Shown here: positions 9,453 through 18,240 of the stretch, piece by piece | How the letters are laid out: the number at the start of each line of letters is the position of its first letter | Numbering within the stretch: the first letter of the stretch is position 1 | Assembly (NCBI RefSeq): GCF_000021945.1 | Contig: NC_011831.1 | Location: forward strand, 62,001-126,000 | DNA: 64,000 nucleotides | Reading direction: 5' to 3' | Source: Chloroflexus aggregans DSM 9485 | GTDB lineage: Bacteria; Chloroflexota; Chloroflexia; Chloroflexales; Chloroflexaceae | Notes under the pieces: model-generated | What the model was told of the DNA's origin: nothing | The model's database searches: none | What the model saw: only the letters and a program-made list of their open reading frames with translations | Made by a program: the position numbers and the translations under genes

Positions 9453-10349
9453 ATGATCGATCTCTATAAGCTCGATATTTTCACCCGTGTCGTGATGGCC
9501 GGTAGTCTCAGCAAAGCTGCTGAGCAGTTGCACATGACCCAATCCGGTGTTAGTCAGCATATCCGCGCTCTCGAAGATTCGCTCGGCACCGCGCTGTTTG
9601 TTCGTGGTCGGCGTGGTGTTGAGCTGACACCCGCCGGGCAACGGTTGCTGGCCTACTGTGAAGGTATCTTTCGCCTCGTTGCCGAGGCCGAATTGGCCGT
9701 TACCGATGTCGCCGGCTTGCGTAACGGTCTATTGACGATTGGGGTTACCCCCGGAGTGAGTGCGTATTTGCTACCCGAATGGGTGCAGATGTTTGGGCAA
9801 CGCTATCCGCATCTGTCTGTAAGCTCTCAGACCGGTACGACGTCGGTGATTGTCGCCGAATTGCGGGGGGGAACGCTTGATCTGGGGGCAATTGAAGGTG
9901 AACTCGATGGTACTATCACCGATATTCAGCAGCAGCCGTTGCGTGAATTTGATCAATACGTCGTGGTGGGGCGACGTCATCCGTGGTGGGGACGCCATGA
10001 AGTGGCACTGAGCGAGTTGACCGGCCAACCAATGGTGATGCGTCAGGCAAACAGTCAAACTCGGACATGGCTTGAGCAAGCGTTACGCGATCAAGCACTG
10101 GTGCCACGTGTTATTGCGGAGCTTGATAACCTTGAGTCGATTAAACGGATGGTGATGATCGGAACCGGTATCACGATTTTACCGCTCTATACCATTACCA
10201 CCGAGCAAGAACTCGGTGCGCTGCATCCGATTGCGATTACCGGAAGACCATTGCGGCGCACGTTGCGCCTGCTCTGGCGAGCAGCCCGTCCATTGACACC
10301 GGTAGCCTACGCCTTTCGTCAGTTACTCATAACTTACTATAGTCGCTAG
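9453..10349 (+). CDS. LysR-family transcriptional regulator
   Basis: 298 residues with the N-terminal winged HTH (LSKAAEQLHMTQSGVSQHIRAL, residues 18-39, then the RGVELTPAG wing) and a C-terminal periplasmic-binding-like effector domain from about residue 90. AAAGGA precedes the ATG at 9453. It is divergent from the sulfide gene set, with a T-N11-A box between, so control of sqr and the MBL-rhodanese gene in response to a sulfur compound is likely but unproven; the CysB/CynR-type ligand cannot be read from the sequence. Its TAG stop overlaps the stop of the convergent anti-sigma gene. Confidence 0.9.
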   Translation: MIDLYKLDIFTRVVMAGSLSKAAEQLHMTQSGVSQHIRALEDSLGTALFVRGRRGVELTPAGQRLLAYCEGIFRLVAEAELAVTDVAGLRNGLLTIGVTPGVSAYLLPEWVQMFGQRYPHLSVSSQTGTTSVIVAELRGGTLDLGAIEGELDGTITDIQQQPLREFDQYVVVGRRHPWWGRHEVALSELTGQPMVMRQANSQTRTWLEQALRDQALVPRVIAELDNLESIKRMVMIGTGITILPLYTITTEQELGALHPIAITGRPLRRTLRLLWRAARPLTPVAYAFRQLLITYYSR

Positions 10350-10612
10350 TAATGATACTTGTCTTGTAACCGGCGTTGCATCTGATCGATAAGCCGTTCT
10401 TCGAGAGCCGGTGGCAAAGGGGGTGGTACATCGTCGAGGTGGTGTAATAGTTCAACCGTTTGGCGGAGTGAGTCCAATATCTCCTGGCATTCGGGGCACT
10501 GGCGTAGATGCTCTTCTAACTCGGCACACGAGGTAGCACTGAGTTCGCCATCGAGGTAATCGTTCAGGACATCGATCAGATCGAGGCATTGATGGTGATC
10601 GAAGTGCTCCAT
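10346..10612 (-). CDS. Zinc-finger anti-sigma factor (zf-HC2)
   Basis: An 88-residue protein with the ZAS signature: HQC near the N-terminus (residues 6-8) and HLRQCPEC about 30 residues later, so His-x3-Cys-x2-Cys is present. After the zinc finger there is a proline hinge (DDVPPPLPP) and a basic amphipathic tail, with no membrane segment, so it is a soluble ZAS protein. ATG 10612 is used since GAGGGT precedes it; an ATG at 10654 overlapping the sigma gene is possible. It is encoded just downstream of the ECF sigma gene and should sequester it, probably releasing it on redox or zinc stress. Confidence 0.82.
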   Translation of the reverse strand: MEHFDHHQCLDLIDVLNDYLDGELSATSCAELEEHLRQCPECQEILDSLRQTVELLHHLDDVPPPLPPALEERLIDQMQRRLQDKYHY

Positions 10613-10640
10613 AGGCACCCTCGCTTCACTGTCACCAGCA

Positions 10641-11261
10641 TCAATCGGCTTCACCTGTCGTTTCCATATAACGAGCCAGCGCCTCGCGCAACCGTAGCCG
10701 TGCGCGATGTAACCGAACCTTGACCGCGCTGGGGCTGATGCCGAGCCGCTCGGCAGTCTCCTCTGTGCTTAACTGTTCAATATCTCGTAATACAATGACG
10801 GCTCGCAACGGATCGGGCAATTCAGCGATGGCTTTGGCAATTTCGCGTCGCAATTCACCGTCTAACACACTGCGCGCCGGATCGATTGCCCATCGCGATA
10901 TTGTCTTAAACTGACTCGTCGTCTCGTCCGACCCGATCTCGCCGACGGTATCAAGACCAACATGCGCCCGCTTTTGGCGTAAGAGCATCAGTCCTTCATT
11001 TGACGCAATCCGGTACAGCCAACTTCGCAAGCTACCGGATCCGGTATACTCAGGAAGGGCTGCACAGGCCTTGATAAATGTAGTCTGCAAAACGTTCTCG
11101 GCATCGTCTGCATCACCGAGCAGGTGCAATGCACGTGCATAGACAAGCGGCGCGAAGCGCTTGACAAAGCACGTACAAGCATCTGGATCACCACGACGTA
11201 ACCCGGCTAAGAGCGCTTCTTCATCGTCGTAGAGTGATAGATCGATAATTGGTCCCGGCAC
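10641..11261 (-). CDS. ECF-type RNA polymerase sigma factor
   Basis: About 206 residues. Region 2 spans roughly 25-100 (FVKRFAPLVYARAL, DADDAENVLQTTFIKA, SLRSWLYRIASNEGLMLLRQ) and region 4 the last 60 residues (LPDPLRAVIVLRDIEQLST, ISPSAVKVRLHRARLRLREAL). The GTG at 11261 is chosen because GGAGGG stands about 6 nt upstream; the longer frame to 11327 has no site. It is followed by its anti-sigma partner and preceded by a glutaredoxin-like gene on the same strand, which would fit a redox-stress regulon. Confidence 0.9.
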   Translation of the reverse strand: MPGPIIDLSLYDDEEALLAGLRRGDPDACTCFVKRFAPLVYARALHLLGDADDAENVLQTTFIKACAALPEYTGSGSLRSWLYRIASNEGLMLLRQKRAHVGLDTVGEIGSDETTSQFKTISRWAIDPARSVLDGELRREIAKAIAELPDPLRAVIVLRDIEQLSTEETAERLGISPSAVKVRLHRARLRLREALARYMETTGEAD

Positions 11262-11348
11262 AGCATTCCCTCCATTGCAGACGTGATCGTAGTATATCAC
11301 GCCTGCAACGGCTGGAAAACTCCACAAGTGTACGATGCAAGCATATCG

Positions 11349-12011
11349 TTAGGCCGCAGCGGCGATCGCCTCGCGTAGTTTGTTGACCATCATACCTTCG
11401 GGTACAGCACCCTCAATATGCACCAGATCGTCGATCACCGTCTTGGGGACACCCATCACCGCGTAGCGATCGCCAAGTTCAGGGAATTCAGTCACTTCGA
11501 TGCCCTCGGCGGTGATGTACGGGTTAGCCAGTGCTAATCGGTACGCCATAACTACCGCACGTGGACAGTAAGGGCAGGTCGGTGTGACAAAGACTTGTAA
11601 GTGCATTGGGGCTTTAATGGTCTCTAACAGCGACAGCGTTGCCGGTTGCAAATCGGGTTGGGTAGCTCCTCCGGCTAAGCGGATTGCCTCGATCAATGAG
11701 GCAAACTCGTAGCCGCTTGGTAGACCGGCAAAGCGTATGCCGTTGTCTTTGCGCTCTTCGCCGGACAAAAAGACAATCCCCGGTGCTTTATCAACACCGA
11801 GTTCGGCAGCATATGCGCCATCTTTTTCAAGATCGTAAACGTTCAAGCGCAATAGCGGGTTAAGCTCTACCACCTCTTGGAGCAGCTCTTGGGTTACTTC
11901 ACTGTATTCGCCACTGTCCGCTGAAGTAAACAACACCAACTCGACCGGATGTTGTAAACCTCTAAACGCTTCCCGCACCGCTTGCCGATCTTTTTCTTGC
12001 ATAAGGGCCAT
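11349..12011 (-). CDS. Two-domain glutaredoxin-like protein (protein disulfide oxidoreductase family)
   Basis: 220 residues comprising two thioredoxin folds in tandem, as in PDO proteins of archaea and thermophilic bacteria. The C-terminal fold keeps CPYC (TPTCPYCPRAV, about residue 148), cis-proline VPKTV, and the rest of the active site. The N-terminal fold has SADSGEY where CxxC would be, so it is redox-inactive. Likely reduces disulfides in the cytoplasm. It has its own ATG with CATCC-AGGATG context (AAAGGATG before ATG) and lies 88 bp upstream of the ECF sigma gene. Confidence 0.85.
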   Translation of the reverse strand: MALMQEKDRQAVREAFRGLQHPVELVLFTSADSGEYSEVTQELLQEVVELNPLLRLNVYDLEKDGAYAAELGVDKAPGIVFLSGEERKDNGIRFAGLPSGYEFASLIEAIRLAGGATQPDLQPATLSLLETIKAPMHLQVFVTPTCPYCPRAVVMAYRLALANPYITAEGIEVTEFPELGDRYAVMGVPKTVIDDLVHIEGAVPEGMMVNKLREAIAAAA

Positions 12012-12170
12012 CGCTCACATCCTTTCTCATCATAACTGTCGTCTTGCTACCAACAAGATGCACCTCAAACGCCGGTGGTTACAACGTGGTCGCTGGCAGT
12101 GCGGGATCGATCCGGCGAAACCGCACGGCTTTGCCTCAGTATCGTACCATACTCGAATACCGATTGGTAG

Positions 12171-13355
12171 TTATGCCCGACCTTCATGCATGAACCACCA
12201 TCCCATCCCAACCCCGATCAATACACAAATCCCGGCCAACGTACTATTGATCGTATAGCCGGCGATCGTGCTGAGCCATGGTCCGACCAGCGATCCGACA
12301 ATGCGGCCACCGCCGATACATGCGGTCATCGCCGCTAAAATGGCGCCACGATTCTGAGCGTTCAGGCCACTGATCAAGGGAAAAGTAGAGACAATCGCAA
12401 ACTCGAAACAGAGATCAAATGCCAACAGCAGCGAGAGAAAGACCGGCCACGAATGACTTTGCGGCAAGAGCAGGAGCCAGATGCCGACCAATGTAAAGCC
12501 GCCTAACACCGATCGGCGCTTACCGATCCGATCGGTAAACAGTGTCGCAGTCAATGAACCGAGTAGTTCGACCACGCCGAGCAGACCGAACACAAGACCG
12601 AGCTGAGTTGTGGTAGCGGCAAATGCACTACTCAACCAGCCGGCATAACTGACAAATATCAGTTCGACGGCGGCGAGTTGGATGAAGACAAAGCCAAGTG
12701 CTGCCAGGACATTCGATTGGCGTAAGGTTTGCAATGTACTCTGGAAGGAAGGTGGCGGCGTGGATGGCCCCGTAGCATGTCGATCGTTTGGTAATACCAA
12801 AAACAACAGAACGGTCGCGATGGCAGCAACGGTCAGCACACCAAAGGCGGTGGCGATGCCAAACCGTTCGGAGATCCACGTCACCAATGGTATACCGAGC
12901 AATGCCGATAGCGCCCAGCTCAATTCGAGAACACCGAGCATGCGCCCACGATGTTCATAGTGACTGCGCGTACTGACATAGCTCTGCAAGGCCGGCATCG
13001 CTATGGCGACGGCCAAACCAATAACAGCATAACCCAAGAGAAACCAACCAAAGCTACGGCTGAGGGCACAAATCAACGATCCGGTGCAGAAGATGATACC
13101 GCCCCACAGCATTGTTGCCCGATCGCCAATCCGATCGCTCACGAAACCACCGAGCGGACTGAGGAGCGAGGCTGCCACTTGCACAGTAATTAACAAACTT
13201 GCTACATTGAGATCGACGGTAAAGCTTGCTGCCAGCAAAGTAAGCAGTGGGTAAACGAGGCGAAATGCCACACTGATGAGCCAGCGTCCCCATACCAGAA
13301 TTATGATCGTCGGCCACGTCAGGGTGTGAGGTATCGTGGTAGGCAATGTTGTCAT
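12171..13355 (-). CDS. Major facilitator superfamily transporter
   Basis: About 394 residues with twelve predicted membrane helices. MFS marks: GGFVSDRIGDRATMLWGG between helices 2 and 3 (motif A-like) and TLFTDRIGKRRSVLGGF at the corresponding place in the second half. Substrate is not apparent; the overall look is of a drug or sugar-efflux-type DHA1 carrier. ATG 13355 follows AAGGAAC. The divergent esterase is about 150 bp away and may share the promoter region. Confidence 0.85.
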   Translation of the reverse strand: MTTLPTTIPHTLTWPTIIILVWGRWLISVAFRLVYPLLTLLAASFTVDLNVASLLITVQVAASLLSPLGGFVSDRIGDRATMLWGGIIFCTGSLICALSRSFGWFLLGYAVIGLAVAIAMPALQSYVSTRSHYEHRGRMLGVLELSWALSALLGIPLVTWISERFGIATAFGVLTVAAIATVLLFLVLPNDRHATGPSTPPPSFQSTLQTLRQSNVLAALGFVFIQLAAVELIFVSYAGWLSSAFAATTTQLGLVFGLLGVVELLGSLTATLFTDRIGKRRSVLGGFTLVGIWLLLLPQSHSWPVFLSLLLAFDLCFEFAIVSTFPLISGLNAQNRGAILAAMTACIGGGRIVGSLVGPWLSTIAGYTINSTLAGICVLIGVGMGWWFMHEGRA

Positions 13356-13501
13356 GTCATGTTCCTTATCCACTGTTGCAAACACAACAATCGCCGAAAT
13401 AGGCATCGTGATGCCAAAAAATGTGCATTGACAGATACTGAGGGGCAGGCTATCATTTGAACCATTGTCATCGGGATTTTGGAATAAAGCCTTATTTGCT
13501 T

Positions 13502-14218
13502 ATGCACCGACAATATCACGCATGGCACAGTCCTGCCCTCAATCGAACGATGGAACTATTGGTTTTTGGTCACGCTGGTGCGCCTGTACTCGTCTTCCCC
13601 ACATCGCATGGGCGGTTCTACGAGTACGAAGATCGTGGCATGGTGGCAGCTTTGGGTCATCATCTGGAGCAAGGATGGATTCAGCTCGTCTGTGTTGATA
13701 GTGTGTATAGTGAAAGTTGGTACAACTATAATGCCGATACTGATGCCCGCATCTGGCGGGAAGAACAGTATGAACACTACCTGATTACCGAGGTCTTACC
13801 GCTCATTCGTCATCTCAACCCTAACCCCTTTCTCATAGCGACGGGTTGTTCATTTGGCGCCAGCGAGGCCGTTATCTTCACCCTGCGCCATCCCGGTCTG
13901 ATCCGGCGCGTGATCGGATTATCGGGATTGTACGATCTCAAGCGGTTTTTTACCAACTACACGCAAGGCGTCTACTTTCATAATCCGGTTGATTTTATTC
14001 CGAACCTCAACGATCAGTGGGCGATAGACCGCTTGCGTGAGACCGACATTATTTTGGTTACAGGGCGTGATGATCCGTCGGCGTGGTCGAATGAACTGCT
14101 CTCAAGCCAATTATGGGCGAAGGGTATCGGTAATGCGCTCCGGATCTGGGATGGCTGGTGTCACGATTGGCCGTATTGGCAACACATGATCCTCAAATAC
14201 ATCGGCGGCCATGATTAG
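13502..14218 (+). CDS. Alpha/beta-hydrolase, esterase D-like
   Basis: About 238 residues. The nucleophile elbow is ATGCSFGASEA (Ser near residue 120), followed by GLSGLYDLKRF and a C-terminal acid (TGRDDPS) and His (WCHDWPYW). It belongs to the putative-esterase (Pfam Esterase) group of cytosolic carboxylesterases that resemble S-formylglutathione hydrolases. ATG 13502 (MHRQYHAWHS) is preferred; the longer frame would require a TTG at 13457. No signal peptide. Substrate unknown. Confidence 0.8.
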   Translation: MHRQYHAWHSPALNRTMELLVFGHAGAPVLVFPTSHGRFYEYEDRGMVAALGHHLEQGWIQLVCVDSVYSESWYNYNADTDARIWREEQYEHYLITEVLPLIRHLNPNPFLIATGCSFGASEAVIFTLRHPGLIRRVIGLSGLYDLKRFFTNYTQGVYFHNPVDFIPNLNDQWAIDRLRETDIILVTGRDDPSAWSNELLSSQLWAKGIGNALRIWDGWCHDWPYWQHMILKYIGGHD

Positions 14219-14342
14219 CAACTGCTGCATACTTATGCGGTAGATCCCCTCTGAAAAATCCGGTACCTTCGGACTATTCAGTTCATCATCTGCTCATCAT
14301 ATACTAATCACCAGAGGTAAGGTCTGTGCAGGAGTGCGTGCT

Positions 14343-14921
14343 ATGAAACCCAAACGCGGACAATCCATCGTTGAGATGGCGCTCTTGCTCCCCACGATGC
14401 TGATCGTGTTGTTTGGGATTATCGAGTTTGGCTATCTGATCTTCGCTTACTCGATGGTCTCACAAGCGGCTCGTAATGGGGCCGAAGCGGCAGCACAGTT
14501 GCCACCATACGAGACGTGGTTACAACTACGCAACAATCCGCCGGCTAACTACCCCGGTTTTACTGCCGATGCGTGTGTACGGGGCATTATGGAAGCCATC
14601 CGCTCCGATATTGTCCTCTTCGACGGTTCAGGGAATGAAGGTCGGCGGATCGAGGATTATGTGATTATCCGCTACCCCAACGGTGGTCAGACACGTAATC
14701 TGAACGATCGAGGTCCGATCGAAATTGAGATTAACTACCCGGTGCGGGGCATCACACCGCTCTTTGACTTAATCGGTCTAGCAAACGGAACAATTAACTT
14801 GCGGGTGGTGCAACGTCGCTCGATTGAAAATCTCGGTGTCGATCCGGCGAGTCCGCGAGGTGTGGCCTGTGCCCGTGATGTCGCCGATTGGCAAGAGTTG
14901 CAAGACCTGCGATCGCCATAA
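14343..14921 (+). CDS. TadE-like pseudopilin
   Basis: 192 residues: a short basic N-terminus KPKRGQSIVEMALLLPTML followed by one hydrophobic segment (to about residue 35), then an extracellular part. GQSxxEMAL is the TadE prepilin-type motif where the Glu lies 5 residues after a small residue, so it may be cleaved by a prepilin peptidase. AGGAG at 14329-14333 favours the ATG at 14343 over a GTG at 14334. First gene of a run with a second TadE and a TadG-like protein. No Tad ATPase or secretin is nearby. Confidence 0.83.
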   Translation: MKPKRGQSIVEMALLLPTMLIVLFGIIEFGYLIFAYSMVSQAARNGAEAAAQLPPYETWLQLRNNPPANYPGFTADACVRGIMEAIRSDIVLFDGSGNEGRRIEDYVIIRYPNGGQTRNLNDRGPIEIEINYPVRGITPLFDLIGLANGTINLRVVQRRSIENLGVDPASPRGVACARDVADWQELQDLRSP

Positions 14922-14933
14922 GAGAGGGAATCT

Positions 14934-15527
14934 ATGCGAAGCACACGACGTCGAAAAACTGCCGGTCAAGCCATTGTTGAGTTTGCCCTCTCGGCTACGG
15001 TTATTTTTCTGCTCCTGTCTGCCGCCGTTGACCTTGGTTTGATTTTCTTTACGTTGCAGGCGTTACGCGCTGCTGCACAAGAGGGGGCGACGTATGGTAG
15101 CTACCCAATCATCGTCACCAATAGTGGCCAAGTGACGGCGGTACGGCTCGATTATCAGGAGATTTATAGGCGGATTCGCTTTGCCGGTGGCGACCGACCT
15201 TCGGGGATTGCAAATTTGTTCGATTTGAACGGTGATGGGATTGATGATGCAGGACAAGATGCTGTGTTTAACGCAAGAAATCCGGCTAATCCGAACGGTT
15301 TCGTGATCATTGAAAATCCAAAAGGGCCGAATCCAGCTAATCTAAGTGGTACTTGTGCAACAACGACACCGCGGGTCGATATGCGCAATGCCGGACAGAA
15401 CTGCTGGATCCGCGTCACTATTCGCTACCGATATCGGCTCTTCTTCCCTTTTGCGCCGGCGTTTGGGCGCGAGATTATCTTGCGAGTTACCCACACGATG
15501 CCGATCCGGAGCCAATTTGTCGGGTAG
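14934..15527 (+). CDS. TadE-like pseudopilin, second copy
   Basis: 197 residues beginning RSTRRRKTAGQAIVEFALSATVIFLLL, again the GQAxVEFAL prepilin-like motif and one membrane segment. The extracellular portion includes a run of Asp/Asn (DLNGDGIDDAGQD), similar to a calcium-binding loop. GAGGGAAT precedes the ATG; it follows the first TadE by 12 bp, so they are co-transcribed. The two are distant paralogues, probably partners. Confidence 0.83.
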   Translation: MRSTRRRKTAGQAIVEFALSATVIFLLLSAAVDLGLIFFTLQALRAAAQEGATYGSYPIIVTNSGQVTAVRLDYQEIYRRIRFAGGDRPSGIANLFDLNGDGIDDAGQDAVFNARNPANPNGFVIIENPKGPNPANLSGTCATTTPRVDMRNAGQNCWIRVTIRYRYRLFFPFAPAFGREIILRVTHTMPIRSQFVG

Positions 15528-15589
15528 ATTGCCTGTCGCCGGGTTCGTTCGCGTCGCCATTTCAGATCACCCCAGCTTAGGAGGAAACT

Positions 15590-18133
15590 ATGCTAGACCG
15601 TCGTATCCGTACCTACCGTCTATCACGGCGAACACGGGGGCAGAGCATCCCACTCCTTGCCCTCATGATCGTCGTGCTGATCGGGATGGTAGCATTATCG
15701 GTGGATGTAGGGCGCACCTTCTCAGAAGAGCGCCGCGCCGTCGCCGCCGCGAACGCCGCTTCACTATCGGCGATGAATACCTATGTTCGCCGGCCCGCCG
15801 GTACAACCAATAAAGTTATCTATGACTCCATTGTGAATTCGCTGCGTTCAAACGGGATCGATATCGAAAATAATCCGAATATTCGGATGGAGGCCTATTA
15901 CCTCAACGGCCGTGGTGAGCCGATTGAGGGCGGTGCCCGTATCAATCCCGATGGTACGGTGGCACCTGATAACGTGGCGTACATTCAAGTCAACCTCGAA
16001 GGTGACGTCGATACCTTCTTTGCCCGCGTTGTGAATCAGAATCAGTTACCGATTGGTGCTACTGCATACGCCGGTACCTGCCCGCCCACCGATGGCGTCT
16101 ATCCGATTGCGGTGAATAATGAGTACATCAGTGGTAATGAGTTCCGTAATCCGGGTGACGCAAATGGTGACGGCAAGCCTGATAATAACTGGCAAAAACT
16201 GACCAGTGGGCCCTACAAAGGCTTTACCAAGATGCGCCTGTACCCGACCGATGGTAACCTGCCCGGTCAGTTTGGATGGTTACGCTGGCTTGACGGTCGT
16301 GGTGCGAGTGGTGCAAATGCCAACAGCAACCAAGAGCTAGAGTTAGCGTTAACCGGTACCGGTTCACTTTCCAAGGGCTTTATGGAGGTCGTTCCATGGC
16401 CGGCTACCAATCTTCCCCGTCCGGCTAGTTATCCCGAACGACCCGGTGAGTTAAATGTTGGTGACTGGGTTTACGGTAGCTCTGGCTACAACAACAGTGT
16501 CGGTGTGCGCAACGCACTTGACGCTCACATTGCTGCCGGGACGCGGATGGTACTGCCGATCTACGATATTGCTGTTGGTCAAGGATCGAATGCTGCCTTC
16601 CGGGTTGTGCGCTTCGGGTTGTTTGTGCTGACTGCATATGGGCAGGAGCGGGGTAAGCCTTATCTCGATTTCATCTTCCTCGGTGATCCGAATCGCCAAG
16701 GTACAGCCTGCTCGGCAACACCACCGCCGCCGGAGAATACCAGTGTTGTGCGCCTGACCGGGAGTGTTGAGCTGTGGCCGGAGTATCAGATTGTCGTGAA
16801 TGAGCGTCGTCCGGTGCAATATGTGGTCATTCTTGATGTCTCCGGTTCAATGAATGCCAACTTCATCGGCCAAGGTATCGTGAATGGGCGGGTGACCCAA
16901 TGCACAAATGGGCCGCCCGGATCGCCGCCAGCTCAAAGCTGTGGTCAGCCCCAATATGCATGGAACCCGGTGCAAGAGCGGCGCATTTATGTCGCCAAAA
17001 AGGCGCTTGAGTTGCTGATCCGGCAAACGAATATGCCCGGTAACCCCGGTTACGATCCAACCCAGCCAATTGACAGTATGGCGCTGGTCTGGTTTACGCA
17101 TAACGTTCCGAGTACGAATGTCGTACCCTTCAAATCGAATCCAAATGAACTGATTCAAGCCGTTAATAGTGCCGGTGCATATCAGGGTGATCCATACAAA
17201 ACAAGTGGTGGTACTAACGGTACCGGTGGATTGTACCGTGCCAGTCAATTGTTGGCTAATGCACCTAGAACCACCAACCAACTTGGTAAGGAGTGGATCT
17301 ATCGGCGGGCCATTATCTTCGTAACCGACGGCGTGACGAACACCTTCTTTAATGCCAATAACTCGAATGTGAATGGTGGAAGTAGTAACCAGACTACGTA
17401 CCCCACAGGCCATGTTTGTCGGAAGGCTGAGGTGCTCGAAGATGCACTGTGTCAGACAACCGAGGTCGGTGGTAAGTACAATGGGATGGATCGACCGATT
17501 ACGCAAATGGTGAACATGACCAACACTATCAAGTCTAACCAGTCGATCCAGACCGATATTTACGCACTAGCACTCTCGTCGATCCCGGCGACCGGTCTAC
17601 GTGATGGCGTTGCTAGTACACCGCGCCACTTCTATACTGCGGAAACGCTTGAACCGGGTCCTGATGGGTTGAATAACGTCGACCGCATCATGCTAGCAAT
17701 CAATGCTGAGATTGAGCGTGGACCGTGTATGAGCGGTAGTGATGGTGAGTGGCGCGCTACTATTCCGGGTAATCACTTCCAGTCGGTGGGTGGACTGAGC
17801 TATCCGAATGTCGGTGAGGTGATCTTACAGGATATCTCGACCAATAGCATCTATCGGGCACCGATTGTGGCCGGTACTGATGGTCGGGTACGGTACACCT
17901 TTGAGGAGATTCCACGCGGTACCTATCGGATGCAAGCTTATCTCTTCTACCGCCACCCACTTGATCCGCCAACAGCGGCACCGCGGATGTATAGCCAAAT
18001 CTTTGCCAATGGCTCGACCCAATCGGATATGGTGGTGGTGCTTGAACCGAATGGTCAGGGAGCTGGTTTCATCTCAACGATTGAGCAGAACCTACGCTTG
18101 CGCCTCGACGGTAATGTGTGCGCAGTGAACTGA
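15590..18133 (+). CDS. TadG-like surface protein with von Willebrand A domain
   Basis: 847 residues. The N-terminus has RGQSIPLLALMIVVLIGMVALSVDVGR, a TadG/Flp-type membrane anchor. A von Willebrand A domain begins near residue 405 with a full MIDAS start VVILDVSGSMNAN (DxSxS) and extends to about 660. The C-terminal 120 residues look like a carboxypeptidase-regulatory or SdrD-B-like beta domain (VILQDISTNSIYRAPIV, YTFEEIPRGTYRMQAYL). AGGAGG precedes the ATG. Likely displayed at the cell surface, perhaps for adhesion or gliding. No prepilin peptidase in the window. Confidence 0.82.
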   Translation: MLDRRIRTYRLSRRTRGQSIPLLALMIVVLIGMVALSVDVGRTFSEERRAVAAANAASLSAMNTYVRRPAGTTNKVIYDSIVNSLRSNGIDIENNPNIRMEAYYLNGRGEPIEGGARINPDGTVAPDNVAYIQVNLEGDVDTFFARVVNQNQLPIGATAYAGTCPPTDGVYPIAVNNEYISGNEFRNPGDANGDGKPDNNWQKLTSGPYKGFTKMRLYPTDGNLPGQFGWLRWLDGRGASGANANSNQELELALTGTGSLSKGFMEVVPWPATNLPRPASYPERPGELNVGDWVYGSSGYNNSVGVRNALDAHIAAGTRMVLPIYDIAVGQGSNAAFRVVRFGLFVLTAYGQERGKPYLDFIFLGDPNRQGTACSATPPPPENTSVVRLTGSVELWPEYQIVVNERRPVQYVVILDVSGSMNANFIGQGIVNGRVTQCTNGPPGSPPAQSCGQPQYAWNPVQERRIYVAKKALELLIRQTNMPGNPGYDPTQPIDSMALVWFTHNVPSTNVVPFKSNPNELIQAVNSAGAYQGDPYKTSGGTNGTGGLYRASQLLANAPRTTNQLGKEWIYRRAIIFVTDGVTNTFFNANNSNVNGGSSNQTTYPTGHVCRKAEVLEDALCQTTEVGGKYNGMDRPITQMVNMTNTIKSNQSIQTDIYALALSSIPATGLRDGVASTPRHFYTAETLEPGPDGLNNVDRIMLAINAEIERGPCMSGSDGEWRATIPGNHFQSVGGLSYPNVGEVILQDISTNSIYRAPIVAGTDGRVRYTFEEIPRGTYRMQAYLFYRHPLDPPTAAPRMYSQIFANGSTQSDMVVVLEPNGQGAGFISTIEQNLRLRLDGNVCAVN

Positions 18134-18146
18134 CCCTCTCATTCAC

Positions 18147-18186
18147 ACCGGCGCTATTCCTGCTTGGGGATAGCGCCGGTTCATTC
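18147..18186 (+). terminator. Hairpin after the tadG-like gene
   Basis: ACCGGCGCTAT and ATAGCGCCGGT form an 11-bp perfect stem (extended with GC pairs) followed by TTCATT. Located 15 bp after the stop codon. Confidence 0.6.
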
Positions 18187-18240
18187 CATAGCTGAGCTTG
18201 TGTCTGGTCATCCATTCTTCTTCTCGTCGGGAGGTCTTCA

